Shown piece after piece: positions 35,087 to 43,471 of a DNA stretch of 64,000 bases. Positions within the stretch are counted from its first letter, which is position 1. Each line of letters begins with the position of its first letter. Below the pieces are notes generated by a model that had not been told where the DNA came from, searched no databases, and was given only the letters and a program-made list of their open reading frames with translations. Source of the stretch: Aquincola agrisoli. GTDB lineage: Bacteria; Pseudomonadota; Gammaproteobacteria; Burkholderiales; Burkholderiaceae_C. The stretch covers positions 248,001-312,000 of the forward strand of contig NZ_JAZIBG010000036.1 in the NCBI RefSeq assembly GCF_036621135.1, read 5' to 3'. A program made the position numbers and the translations under genes.

Positions 35087-36024
35087 GCCCGCCGCTCCTG
35101 CGCCTCGGCCTGGTACCGATTGAAGAGCGCCAGCGGCACGATGATCAACAGCACCATCACGACCGCCACCGCGGACGCCATCGGCCAATCGTTGTTGCTG
35201 AAGAACTCGTCCCACAGCACACGGCCGATCATCAGCGTCTCGGGCCCGCCGAGCAGTTCGGGAATCACGAACTCGCCGACGCAGGGGATGAACACCAGCA
35301 TCGAGCCGGCGATGATGCCGGCCTTGGAGAGCGGCACCGTCACCTTCCAGAACGCCACCCACGGCGTGGCGCCGAGGTCGGTGGCGGCCTCGAGCAGCCG
35401 CAGGTCCATCTTCGACAAGTTGGCGTACAGCGGCAGGATCATGAACGGCAGGTACGTGTAGACCATGCCGACCACCAGCGAGAAGGGCGTGTTCATCAGT
35501 TTGCCGGGAGAAGCGATCAAGCCAGCGGCCGCCAGGAACTGGTCGACGCCGGTGGAAATCAGCAGGTTGGCGATCAGCCCGCCTTCGCCCAGCAGGCCTT
35601 TCCACGCATAGACCCGCAGCAGGAAAGAGGTCCAGAAGGGCAGCATCACCAGCATCACCAGCGCAGGCTGCGCGGTGGGCTTGGCACGTGCCATGAAGTA
35701 GGCAAACGGATAGCCGATCGCCAGGCACAGCAGCGTGGTGACGGCTGCGTACTTGAGGCTGCGCAGATAGGTCAGGAAGTAGAGGTCGTCCTGCGCGATG
35801 AACAGGTAGCTGCCGAGCTTGATCGTCACCTGCAGCACGCCCTCCGCATAGGTGACCAGATCCTTGAAGGTCACCGTCTCCATCTCGGAGACGCTGATCT
35901 TCAGGACGATCAGGAACGGCATCAGGAAGAAGATCAACAGCCAGGCATAGGGCACCCCGATGACCGCGCTGCGCCCGCGCAGGCCCAGGCGCTGCCACCA
36001 GTGCAAGGGCAAGTGGTTGCTCAT
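35083..36024 (-). CDS. potH: Putrescine/spermidine ABC permease, PotH-like
   Basis: The 313-residue membrane protein starts with 'VIGVPYAWLLIFFLMPFLIV' and carries the EAA loop 'LLEAATDLGATPWVAFWKVT'. 'VGEFVIPELLGGPETLMIG', conserved in PotB/PotH, follows. About six helices are predicted. It lies 13 bases after the ATPase gene and overlaps the PotI-like gene, forming a compact importer operon. Confidence 0.92.
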   Translation of the reverse strand: MSNHLPLHWWQRLGLRGRSAVIGVPYAWLLIFFLMPFLIVLKISVSEMETVTFKDLVTYAEGVLQVTIKLGSYLFIAQDDLYFLTYLRSLKYAAVTTLLCLAIGYPFAYFMARAKPTAQPALVMLVMLPFWTSFLLRVYAWKGLLGEGGLIANLLISTGVDQFLAAAGLIASPGKLMNTPFSLVVGMVYTYLPFMILPLYANLSKMDLRLLEAATDLGATPWVAFWKVTVPLSKAGIIAGSMLVFIPCVGEFVIPELLGGPETLMIGRVLWDEFFSNNDWPMASAVAVVMVLLIIVPLALFNRYQAEAQERRA

Positions 36025-36037
36025 GCGTCCCCCGCCG

Positions 36038-37150
36038 TCATTGCGTCAGCACGACCTGGGCCGAGGGCGTCCAGCTCGCCCAGGCTTCATCGCCCCAGGT
36101 CAGCGGATCTTCGGCATGGCGCTCGCTGTTCATCTGGCTTGCCTTGAGCACCGCGCCGCTGGGCAGCGCCAGGCGGTAGACGGTGTAGCTGCCGAAGTAG
36201 GCCATCTCCTTGACCGTGCCACGCACCTTGTTGTGCGGATCCTGCGGACTGGAGGGTTCGTCACGGGTGACGCGGATCTTTTCCGGGCGAAGCGCGACGG
36301 TGACGGACATGCCTTCGGTGCCCGTGATGCCGTGGCCGACGAGGTGGCTGCAGTCTGCGCAATCGATGATCACGCGGTCGGGCTGGTCGTCGGTCAGCGT
36401 GCCGGGCATCAGGTTGACGTTGCCGATGAAGTCGGCCACAAAGCGTGACGCAGGGGTCTCGTAGATGTCGCCGGGCGCGCCGACCTGGGCGATGCGTCCT
36501 TCGGTCATCACCGCGATGCGCGAGGCCATGGTCATCGCTTCTTCCTGGTCGTGCGTCACCATCACGCAGGTCACACCCACCTCTTCGATGATGTTGACCA
36601 GCTCGATCTGCGTTTCCTCGCGCAGCTTCTTGTCGAGGGCGCCCAGGGGCTCGTCGAGCAACAGCAGCTGGGGACGCTTGGCCAGGCTGCGGGCCAGCGC
36701 GACCCGCTGTTGCTGACCGCCCGACAACTGGTGGGGCTTGCGCTTCGCGAACTTGCCCAGCTGCACCAGCTTCAGCATCTTCTCGACGCGTTCGGCGATC
36801 TTGTCCTTGGCCATGCCGTCGCGCCGCAGGCCGAACGCGATGTTGTCCCAGACCGTGAGGTGGGGGAAGAGCGCATAGCTCTGGAACATCATGTTGATCG
36901 GGCGTTCGTACGGTGGCAGGCCGGCGAGATCCTGGCCATTCAGCACGATCCTGCCGGAGGTCGGCGTCTCGAAGCCGGCGAGCATGCGCAGCAGCGTGGA
37001 CTTGCCGCAGCCCGACGATCCGAGCAACGCGAAGATCTCGCCTTTGGCGATGGACAAGCTGACGTGGTTGACGGCAACGGTGCCGCCGAAATCCTTCACC
37101 ACGTCTTCGATGCGCAGGAAGTCTGCCTGCGCGGGCGCGTCGCCACTCAT
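36038..37150 (-). CDS. potG: Polyamine ABC importer ATPase, PotG-like
   Basis: The 370-residue protein has Walker A 'LLGSSGCGKSTLLRM', Q-loop 'MMFQSYALFPHLTVWDNIA', signature 'LSGGQQQRVALARSLAK', Walker B 'LLLLDEPLGALD' and a C-terminal TOBE domain (about 290-365). This arrangement is that of PotA/PotG and other importer ATPases. It should drive uptake by the adjacent permeases. It lies between the binding-protein genes and the permeases, as in potFGHI. Confidence 0.94.
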   Translation of the reverse strand: MSGDAPAQADFLRIEDVVKDFGGTVAVNHVSLSIAKGEIFALLGSSGCGKSTLLRMLAGFETPTSGRIVLNGQDLAGLPPYERPINMMFQSYALFPHLTVWDNIAFGLRRDGMAKDKIAERVEKMLKLVQLGKFAKRKPHQLSGGQQQRVALARSLAKRPQLLLLDEPLGALDKKLREETQIELVNIIEEVGVTCVMVTHDQEEAMTMASRIAVMTEGRIAQVGAPGDIYETPASRFVADFIGNVNLMPGTLTDDQPDRVIIDCADCSHLVGHGITGTEGMSVTVALRPEKIRVTRDEPSSPQDPHNKVRGTVKEMAYFGSYTVYRLALPSGAVLKASQMNSERHAEDPLTWGDEAWASWTPSAQVVLTQ

Positions 37151-37220
37151 GGGTCCGGCTCCTGGGAGTTCTTATGTTTTGTGTTGGCGGCGCGGGCGCA
37201 GGCCCGCTGCCGCCTGGCGA

Positions 37221-38333
37221 TCACATGCCGGTCTTGAACGATGTGTACAGCCGGGTCATCGTGCGGCGGATGTCGCCTCCGATCGCGTCGGGCGCCTGCA
37301 TCTTGGCCATGTCGGCGGCACTCAGGAACACCGCCGGGTTGTTGGCCACTTCGGGCTTGACCAGCTTCTTCGACTCCAGGTTGGGATTGGCGTAGTTGAC
37401 CTTGTTGGTCAGGCTGGCCGCGACCTCGGGACGCATCATGTAGTTGATGAACTTGTGTGCGTTGTCGGGGTGGGGTGCATCGGCGGGAATCACCATCATG
37501 TCGAAGAACAGGATGCCGCCGGTGCTGGGGATCAGCGTTTCGATCTTCTGGCCGGTCTTGCCGTCGATGGCGCGTTGACGCGCGATGCCGATGTCGCCCG
37601 ACCAGCCCAGCGCGAGGCAGATCGAGCCGTTGGCCATGTCGTTGATGTAGCCCGACGAGCTGAAGAGGGTCACGTATGGCCGGACGCTCTTCAGCAGCGG
37701 GCCGACGGCGGCATAGTCGGACTGGTTCTTGCTGTAGGCCGGCTTGCCCAGGTAGTGCAGCGCGGCCGGCACGACCTCGGTCGGGGAATCGAGGAAGCTG
37801 ACGCCGCAGCTCTTGAGCTTAGAGATGTATTCGGGCTTGAAGACCAGGTCCCACGCGTTCTCGGGCATGGGCATGCCGCCGAGCGCCGCCTTGACCTTGT
37901 CGACGTTGATGCCCACGGTGGTGTAGCCCCACAGCCAGTTGACGCCGTACTGGTTGCCCGGATCGAGCTTGGCCAGTTGCGCCTGCAGGGCCGGATCGAG
38001 GTTCTTCAGGTTGGGCAGCTTGCTCTTGTCGAGCTTTTGCAGCAGGCCGCCGTCAGCCTGCAGCTTCGCCCAGTAGGAGGAAGGGACGACGACGTCGTAG
38101 CCCGTCTTGCCTGCGACCAGCTTCGCATGCAGCACCTCGTTGCTGTCGAAGTTGTCGTAGCGGACCTTGATGCCGGTTTCCTTCTCGAAGTTGGCCAGCG
38201 TGTCTTCGGCGATGTAGTCCGACCAGTTGTAGACGTTGAGCACCTTCTCTTCCTGCGCGTGCGCGCCTGGGAGGCCCATGGCCAGCGCCAGGGCGCTCAG
38301 GATGGGCAGCAGGGGGAAGGCGGGTCGTTTCAT
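37221..38333 (-). CDS. potF: Periplasmic polyamine-binding protein, PotF-like (second of two)
   Basis: The 370-residue protein has a signal peptide (residues 1-26, cleaved near 'GAHAQ'). It has the PotD/PotF pattern 'VLNVYNWSDYIAEDTLANFE', 'GYDVVVPSSYWAKLQ', 'NWLWGYTTVGINVDKV' and 'LGWSGDIGIARQRA', which line the amine site. The tandem gene at 38444 is clearly related along its whole length, so this is a duplication. Differences around 'LFSSSGYINDMANGSICLAL' could change ligand preference. The start at 38333 places the signal peptide first; a longer version from 38381 is less likely. Confidence 0.93.
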   Translation of the reverse strand: MKRPAFPLLPILSALALAMGLPGAHAQEEKVLNVYNWSDYIAEDTLANFEKETGIKVRYDNFDSNEVLHAKLVAGKTGYDVVVPSSYWAKLQADGGLLQKLDKSKLPNLKNLDPALQAQLAKLDPGNQYGVNWLWGYTTVGINVDKVKAALGGMPMPENAWDLVFKPEYISKLKSCGVSFLDSPTEVVPAALHYLGKPAYSKNQSDYAAVGPLLKSVRPYVTLFSSSGYINDMANGSICLALGWSGDIGIARQRAIDGKTGQKIETLIPSTGGILFFDMMVIPADAPHPDNAHKFINYMMRPEVAASLTNKVNYANPNLESKKLVKPEVANNPAVFLSAADMAKMQAPDAIGGDIRRTMTRLYTSFKTGM

Positions 38334-38443
38334 CGAGTGGTCTCCGGAGGCGGGGAGGGCGAGGGGGGGTTGGGCGGACATGCGAGCAAGATGCGGGCCG
38401 GAAAGTTCGATCCGGCCCGCCCGGGTTGCCGATCAGGCAGGCA

Positions 38444-39550
38444 TCAGCGGTTGGCCTTGAAATTGGTGTAGGTGCGGGTGATCAGGCGGCGTGTGGCCTG
38501 GTCCGGCGAACCGGGCGGGATCATGCTGTCGAGCCCGGCCGCATCGGGGAACACCGCCTTGTCCTTCGCGATCTCCGGCTTGACGTACTGCAGCGAGGCC
38601 TTGTTCGGATTGGCGTAGAACACCGCGTTCGTCAGCGAGGCATGCACCTCGGGTTTCAGGATGTAGTTGATGAAGGCCAGCGCGTTGTCCATGTTGGGCG
38701 CGTCCTTCGGGATCGCCATCGTGTCGAAGAACAGCAGGCCGCCCGTCTTGGGCAGCAGCACCTGCAGGTTCTGCGGCTTCTTGGCCTGGGCCGACTTGTT
38801 CTTCGCGATCATGATGTCGCCCGACCATCCCACCACCGCGCAGATGTTGCCGCGGGCCATCTGCTCGATGTAGTCGGAGCCCGAACCAGCGAAGCGGGTG
38901 ACGAACGGGCGGATCTTCTTGAGCATCGCCCCCGCCTCGGCATAGTCGGCCGCTGCGTTGCTGTAGGGATCCTTGCCGATGTACTTCAACGCGATCGGCA
39001 GCACCTCGGAGGCCGAATCGAGGAAGGTGATGCCGCAGCCCTTGAGCTTGCCGGCGTACTCGGGCTTGAAGACCAGGTCCCAGGCGTTGTCCGGCATGGG
39101 CGTGCTGCCGAGGGCAGCTTTCACCTTGTCGGCGTTGATGCCCACGGTGGTGTAGCCCCACAACCAGTCGACCAGGTGCTCGTTGCCGGGATCGACCTTC
39201 GCCAGTTGCGCCTGGATGGCGGGATCGAGGTTCTTGAGGTTCGGCAGCTTGCTCTTGTCGAGCTTGGCGAGCAGGCCTGCCTGGATCTGCATCTTCGCGA
39301 AATGCGAGCCGGGCACCACGACGTCGTAGCCCGACTTGCCTGCCACCAGCTTGGCGTGCAGGGCCTCGTTGCTGTCGAAGTTGTCGTACCGGACCTTGAT
39401 GCCGGTTTCCTTCTCGAAATTCTTGATCGTGTCTTCGGCGATGTAGTCGGCCCAGTTGTAGACATTGACGACTTTTTCTTGCGCACCGGCGGCGGTGGCA
39501 AGGATGGACAGCGTCAACGCGCACAGGCTGTGGCGGAACACGGACTTCAT
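38444..39550 (-). CDS. potF: Periplasmic polyamine-binding protein, PotF-like (first of two)
   Basis: The 368-residue protein has a signal peptide (cleavage near 'ATAAGAQ') and the conserved polyamine-site segments 'VVNVYNWADYIAEDTIKNFE', 'GYDVVVPGSHFAKMQ', 'DWLWGYTTVGINADKV' and 'VGWSGDIMIAKNKS'. It is the upstream member of a tandem pair, separated from the second by 110 bases. It follows the aminotransferase gene by 54 bases. It captures putrescine or a related amine for the PotGHI-like transporter. Confidence 0.93.
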   Translation of the reverse strand: MKSVFRHSLCALTLSILATAAGAQEKVVNVYNWADYIAEDTIKNFEKETGIKVRYDNFDSNEALHAKLVAGKSGYDVVVPGSHFAKMQIQAGLLAKLDKSKLPNLKNLDPAIQAQLAKVDPGNEHLVDWLWGYTTVGINADKVKAALGSTPMPDNAWDLVFKPEYAGKLKGCGITFLDSASEVLPIALKYIGKDPYSNAAADYAEAGAMLKKIRPFVTRFAGSGSDYIEQMARGNICAVVGWSGDIMIAKNKSAQAKKPQNLQVLLPKTGGLLFFDTMAIPKDAPNMDNALAFINYILKPEVHASLTNAVFYANPNKASLQYVKPEIAKDKAVFPDAAGLDSMIPPGSPDQATRRLITRTYTNFKANR

Positions 39551-39604
39551 GGCAGCAGTACTCCTGAGGGAAAAAGCATTGCGCAGAAGTTTAGGCGGTC
39601 CGGT

Positions 39605-41002
39605 TCACAGCCAGCCGTTGCGATGGCAGTCGGCGAGCGTCAGGTCGAGGCAGCGGCGGATCAGGGCCGCCATCTCGTCGATCTGCGCCCGGGTCATCAC
39701 CAGGGGAGGCGCGATGATCATGCGGTCTCCGACGGCACGCATGATCAGGCCGTTGGCGAAGCAGTGGCCGCGGCAGACCATGCCGATCCCCACCTCCGGG
39801 GCGAATGGCCGCGCCCTGCCGCCCTTGGCGTCGCGCCGCGCCAGCAGCAACGCACCCATCAGGCCGCAGGTCTGCGCCTCGGCCACCAGGGGATGGTCTG
39901 CGAGCTGGGTGTAGACCTGCGCGAGGTAGGGGCCCGTATCGTCGCGCACCCGCTCCACGAGCTTCAGTTCCTGGATCAACCGGATGTTGGCCAGGGCGAC
40001 CGCGCAGGACACCGGGTGGCCCGAGTAGGTGTAGCCATGCTCGAACTCGCCGCCCTGCTCGATCAGCACCTTGGCGATGCGGTCACCGACCATCACGCCG
40101 CCCAGTGGCACGTAGCCGGACGTCACGCCCTTCGCAAAGGTCATCAGGTCGGGCCGGGTACCGAAGCGTTCGCAGCCGAACCAATGGCCGGTGCGCCCGA
40201 AACCGCAGATCACCTCGTCGCTGACCAGCAGCACGCCGTACTTGTCGCAGATGCGCTGGATCTCGGGCCAGTAGGTGTCGGGCGGGACGATGACACCACC
40301 CGCGCCCTGCACCGGCTCGCCGATGAAGGCAGCCACCTTGTCGGGGCCGACGGCCAGGATCTTCTGTTCCAGCCAGCCGGCCGCCACGCGCCCGAACTCA
40401 TCGCGGCCGAGGTCGCCGCCGTTGGCGAACCAGTAGGGCTGCTCGATGTGTTCGATGCCGGGGATGGGCAGGCCGCCCTGTGCGTGCATGCCGCTCATGC
40501 CGCCCAGCGATGCGCCGGCCATCGTCGAGCCGTGGTAGGCGTTGTTGCGGCTGATGATGACCGAGCGCTGCGGGTGGCCGAGGATGTCCCAGTAGCGCCG
40601 CACCATGCGCACCACGGTGTCGTTGCCTTCGGAGCCGGATCCGGAGAAGAACACCCGGCTGAACTGGGGCGGGGTGACTTCCGACAGCAGTTCGGCCAGC
40701 TCGATCGCCGGCGGCGTCGCCGTCTGGAAGAACGCGTTGTAGAAGGGGAGCTCCTTCAGCTGCCGCGTGGCCGCGTCGATCAACGCCTGCTGTCCGTAGC
40801 CGACGTTGACGCACCACAGGCCGCTCATCGCATCGAGGATGCGATGGCCGTCGCTGTCGGTCAGGTAGATGTTGTCGGCCTTCGTGATGATGCGCGAGCC
40901 CTTCTTGGCCAGCGATTGGAAATCGGTGAAGGGGTGCAGGAAGTGGGCGGCATCGGCGGCCTGCCATTCGCGGGTGGTGCGCGGGGGGACGGTGGACGTC
41001 AT
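39605..41002 (-). CDS. spuC: Putrescine/polyamine:pyruvate aminotransferase, SpuC-like
   Basis: This 465-residue class III aminotransferase has the PLP Lys K291 in 'MTFAKGVTSGYVPLGG', the Asp D262 in 'LLVSDEVICGFGRTG', and 'FSGSGSEGNDTVVRM' and 'AYHGSTMAGASLGG' for the cofactor phosphate. The overall pattern fits SpuC-type enzymes that transfer an amino group from putrescine or cadaverine to pyruvate, giving an aminoaldehyde. It lies directly upstream of the binding-protein genes. A GCTAAG/CTTAGC hairpin (41025-41043) precedes it. Confidence 0.88.
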   Translation of the reverse strand: MTSTVPPRTTREWQAADAAHFLHPFTDFQSLAKKGSRIITKADNIYLTDSDGHRILDAMSGLWCVNVGYGQQALIDAATRQLKELPFYNAFFQTATPPAIELAELLSEVTPPQFSRVFFSGSGSEGNDTVVRMVRRYWDILGHPQRSVIISRNNAYHGSTMAGASLGGMSGMHAQGGLPIPGIEHIEQPYWFANGGDLGRDEFGRVAAGWLEQKILAVGPDKVAAFIGEPVQGAGGVIVPPDTYWPEIQRICDKYGVLLVSDEVICGFGRTGHWFGCERFGTRPDLMTFAKGVTSGYVPLGGVMVGDRIAKVLIEQGGEFEHGYTYSGHPVSCAVALANIRLIQELKLVERVRDDTGPYLAQVYTQLADHPLVAEAQTCGLMGALLLARRDAKGGRARPFAPEVGIGMVCRGHCFANGLIMRAVGDRMIIAPPLVMTRAQIDEMAALIRRCLDLTLADCHRNGWL

Positions 41003-41061
41003 GGTGTTTTCCTCACAGACGGTAGCTAAGTCGCGCGCTTAGCACGGATCGCGCAGACGGT

Positions 41062-41150
41062 GATCAAGCTTCCCGCCACGGATCCGGCTCTGCCGGTCCG
41101 TCGGCGGACGGCCCCCTCGGGGGGTAGCGAGCGAATGCGAGCTTGGGGGC
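41062..41150 (-). repeat. Dispersed 89-bp repeat, copy 2, after the PuuA-like gene
   Basis: On the minus strand this block aligns to 22316-22404 without gaps, with 7 differences in 89. It retains both internal hairpins. It lies four bases past the stop of the PuuA-like gene. As with copy 1, it is directly downstream of a coding gene and in the same orientation relative to it. No long flanking duplication is visible here (only TGAT on each side). It separates the ligase gene from the SpuC-like aminotransferase. Confidence 0.8.
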
Positions 41151-41154
41151 TCCA

Positions 41155-42522
41155 TCACACGTGCAGCAGCAGGTGCTCGCGCTCCCAGGGCGAGATCACC
41201 TTCATGAATTCGGCATGCTCGATCTCCTTCACCTCGGTGTAGACCGTGACGAAGGCTTCGCCGAGCACGGCAGCCAGGTCGTGCTCGGCGCGCAGGAGCT
41301 GCAGCGCCTCGCCCAGGCTGCGCGGCAGCTGGAACTCGCCCAGGTAGGCATCGCCCTTGCACTCGGGCGTGGGTTCCAGGCGGTTCTTGATGCCGAGGTA
41401 GCCGCAGGCCAGCGTCGCGGCCAGCGCGACGTAGGGGTTGGCATCGGCGCCGATCACTCGGTTTTCGATGCGACGCGCGTTGGGCTGCGCCACCGGCGAG
41501 CGAATGCCCACCGTGCGGTTGTCGGTCCCCCACTGGATGTTGATCGGCGCCGCGTTGGAACGCACCAGCCGGCGGTACGAGTTGACGTAGGGCGCGAAGA
41601 GTGCCATCGCGGCCGGGATGTACTTCTGCAGCCCGCCGATGTACCAGAAGAACTCCTGGCTCGGCGAGCCGTCCTCGTTGCTGAAGAGGTTGCGGCCGGT
41701 GGCCTGGCTGACAAGGCTCTGGTGGATGTGCATCGCGCTGCCAGGCTCGCCGGCGATCGGCTTGGCCATGAAGGTGGCGAACATGCCGTGGCGCATCGCC
41801 GCCTCGCGCACCGTGCGCTTGAAGAAGAACACCTCGTCGGCGAGCCCCAGCGGGTGGGCGTGGAAGAAGTTGATCTCCATCTGGCCCGCGCCCACCTCGT
41901 GGATCAGCGTATCCACGTTCAGCTCCATCTTCTCGCAATAGGCGTAGACGTCTTCGAAGAGCGGATCGAACTCGTTGACGGCGTCGATGGAGTAGGCCTG
42001 GCGCGAGGTCTCGGCACGGCCGCTGCGGCCGATGGGCGCCTTCAGCGGCACATCGGGGTCGGTATTGCGGTCGACGAGGTAGAACTCAAGTTCAGGGGCG
42101 ACGACCGGGTCCCATCCTTCGGCAGCGTAGAGGTCACATACGCGCCTGAGCACAGAACGCGGTGCGAACGGTACCAGCGTACCGTCGCGATCGAAGCAGT
42201 CATGGATGACCTGGGCCGTCGGGTCGGTCGCCCACGGCACGATGCGCACCGTGGTCGGGTCCGGGCGCAGGTGCATGTCGCGATCGGTCGGGTTGATGAC
42301 GTCGTAGTAGGGGCCTTCCTCGGGGAATTCGCCCGTCACGCCCATCGCCACGACGGCTTCGGGCAGCCGCATGCCGCGGTCCTCGGTGAACTTCTCGCGC
42401 GGCAGGATCTTGCCGCGCGCCACGCCGGTGAGGTCGGGCACGAGACATTCGATCTCGGTCACCCGGTTCTTGTTGAGCCACTGTTCGAGCTCGCTGAAGG
42501 TGTAGTTGTCGCGTACCACCAT
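41155..42522 (-). CDS. puuA: Gamma-glutamylputrescine synthetase, PuuA-like
   Basis: This 455-residue glutamine-synthetase-family ligase has 'CLVPDLTGVARGKILPREKF', 'APELEFYLVDRN' and 'EVGAGQMEINFFHAHPLGLA' at the metal/glutamate site, 'GSAMHIHQSLV', and 'GTDNRTVGIRSPVAQPNARR'. This pattern is that of PuuA/SpuI rather than nitrogen-assimilating GlnA. It joins glutamate to putrescine using ATP. The ATG at 42522 begins the conserved 'MVVRDNYTFSELEQWL'. It is next to the PuuD-like hydrolase and followed by an 89-bp repeat. Confidence 0.9.
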   Translation of the reverse strand: MVVRDNYTFSELEQWLNKNRVTEIECLVPDLTGVARGKILPREKFTEDRGMRLPEAVVAMGVTGEFPEEGPYYDVINPTDRDMHLRPDPTTVRIVPWATDPTAQVIHDCFDRDGTLVPFAPRSVLRRVCDLYAAEGWDPVVAPELEFYLVDRNTDPDVPLKAPIGRSGRAETSRQAYSIDAVNEFDPLFEDVYAYCEKMELNVDTLIHEVGAGQMEINFFHAHPLGLADEVFFFKRTVREAAMRHGMFATFMAKPIAGEPGSAMHIHQSLVSQATGRNLFSNEDGSPSQEFFWYIGGLQKYIPAAMALFAPYVNSYRRLVRSNAAPINIQWGTDNRTVGIRSPVAQPNARRIENRVIGADANPYVALAATLACGYLGIKNRLEPTPECKGDAYLGEFQLPRSLGEALQLLRAEHDLAAVLGEAFVTVYTEVKEIEHAEFMKVISPWEREHLLLHV

Positions 42523-42600
42523 GGGACACCCTTTCGGTGAGGCGTGCCGCCTTGCGGGCGGCGGCACAAAGGCCCTGGGGAGTGGACGAGCTGTCCGGCT

Positions 42601-43389
42601 TCAGCGGCGTGGGGGTGGGCGGTGGCGGTCGCGGTAGGCGGTGCAGGCTTCCCCGAACGCGCCGAAGAGCCGCCGGGACACCGGGTTGTCGGCGGCCTGC
42701 CATTCCGGATGCCATTGCACGCAGAGGTTGAAGCCGGGCGCCTCGGCAGAGAAGGCTTCGATCAGGCCGTCGGGCGCTCGCGCCTCGACACGCAACCCGG
42801 GCGCGAGACGGCGGACCGCCTGGCCGTGGACCGAGTTGACGCGAAAACGCGGCTGCCCCACCACCGTTGCCAGCAGGCCGCCCGGCTCCGCGATGACGTC
42901 GTGCGCCGGGCCGTACTGCACATCGGCCGTGGCCTTGTCATCGGCCCGGTGGTCCGCATGCGGCTCGACCGTGTGCACCGCCTGGTACAGGCTGCCGCCG
43001 AGCGCCACGTTGGTTTCCTGCGCACCGCGGCAGATCGCCATGAGCGGAATGCCGCGCGCCAGGATGCGCGGGATCATCGGCAGGGTCCAAGCGTCGCGGG
43101 CGGCGTCGAGCGGCAGGGTGTCGTCGAGCACCGCTTCCCCGAAGTGGCGGGGGTGCACGTTGGAGGGTGAGCCGGTCAGCAGGACACCATCGGCCAGATC
43201 GAGCAGCGCCTCGATCTCCTCCAGCTCGGCAGTGGGCACGATCAAAGGCTGGCAACCGGCGAGACGAACACCGTCGATGTATTTCTTGCCGGCGATGTGG
43301 AAGGGGTGGTGGCCCAGCATGCGATTGCACGCCGGGACGAGGACCACCGGCTTGGCTGGATGGGATGCAGCGTGCAGAGGCTGACTCAT
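42601..43389 (-). CDS. puuD: Gamma-glutamyl-GABA hydrolase, PuuD-like
   Basis: The 262-residue class I glutamine-amidotransferase-fold hydrolase (peptidase C26) has catalytic Cys C120 in 'LMAICRGAQETNVALGG' and the His/Glu pair H227 and E229 in 'QWHPEW'. It also has the oxyanion segment 'LLTGSPSNVHP'. In the Puu pathway it frees GABA from gamma-glutamyl-GABA. It lies between the PuuA- and PuuB-like genes, which makes this substrate likely. Confidence 0.92.
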   Translation of the reverse strand: MSQPLHAASHPAKPVVLVPACNRMLGHHPFHIAGKKYIDGVRLAGCQPLIVPTAELEEIEALLDLADGVLLTGSPSNVHPRHFGEAVLDDTLPLDAARDAWTLPMIPRILARGIPLMAICRGAQETNVALGGSLYQAVHTVEPHADHRADDKATADVQYGPAHDVIAEPGGLLATVVGQPRFRVNSVHGQAVRRLAPGLRVEARAPDGLIEAFSAEAPGFNLCVQWHPEWQAADNPVSRRLFGAFGEACTAYRDRHRPPPRR

Positions 43390-43471
43390 AGGCTGGGGCG
43401 ATGCATGCAGTGTGCCAATGTGGGCCGCAGCGTCAATGCGGCGTGCTCCCGATGATCGGGCGGGAACTGCT

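Noticed and set aside
41025..41043. GCTAAG/CTTAGC hairpin as a strong terminator
   Set aside because: The stem is only 6 bp with no T-run; it could be chance or a weak operator.
22316..41150. The 89-bp repeats as part of a CRISPR array or an insertion sequence
   Set aside because: There are only two copies 19 kb apart, with no spacers, no cas genes and no transposase frame.
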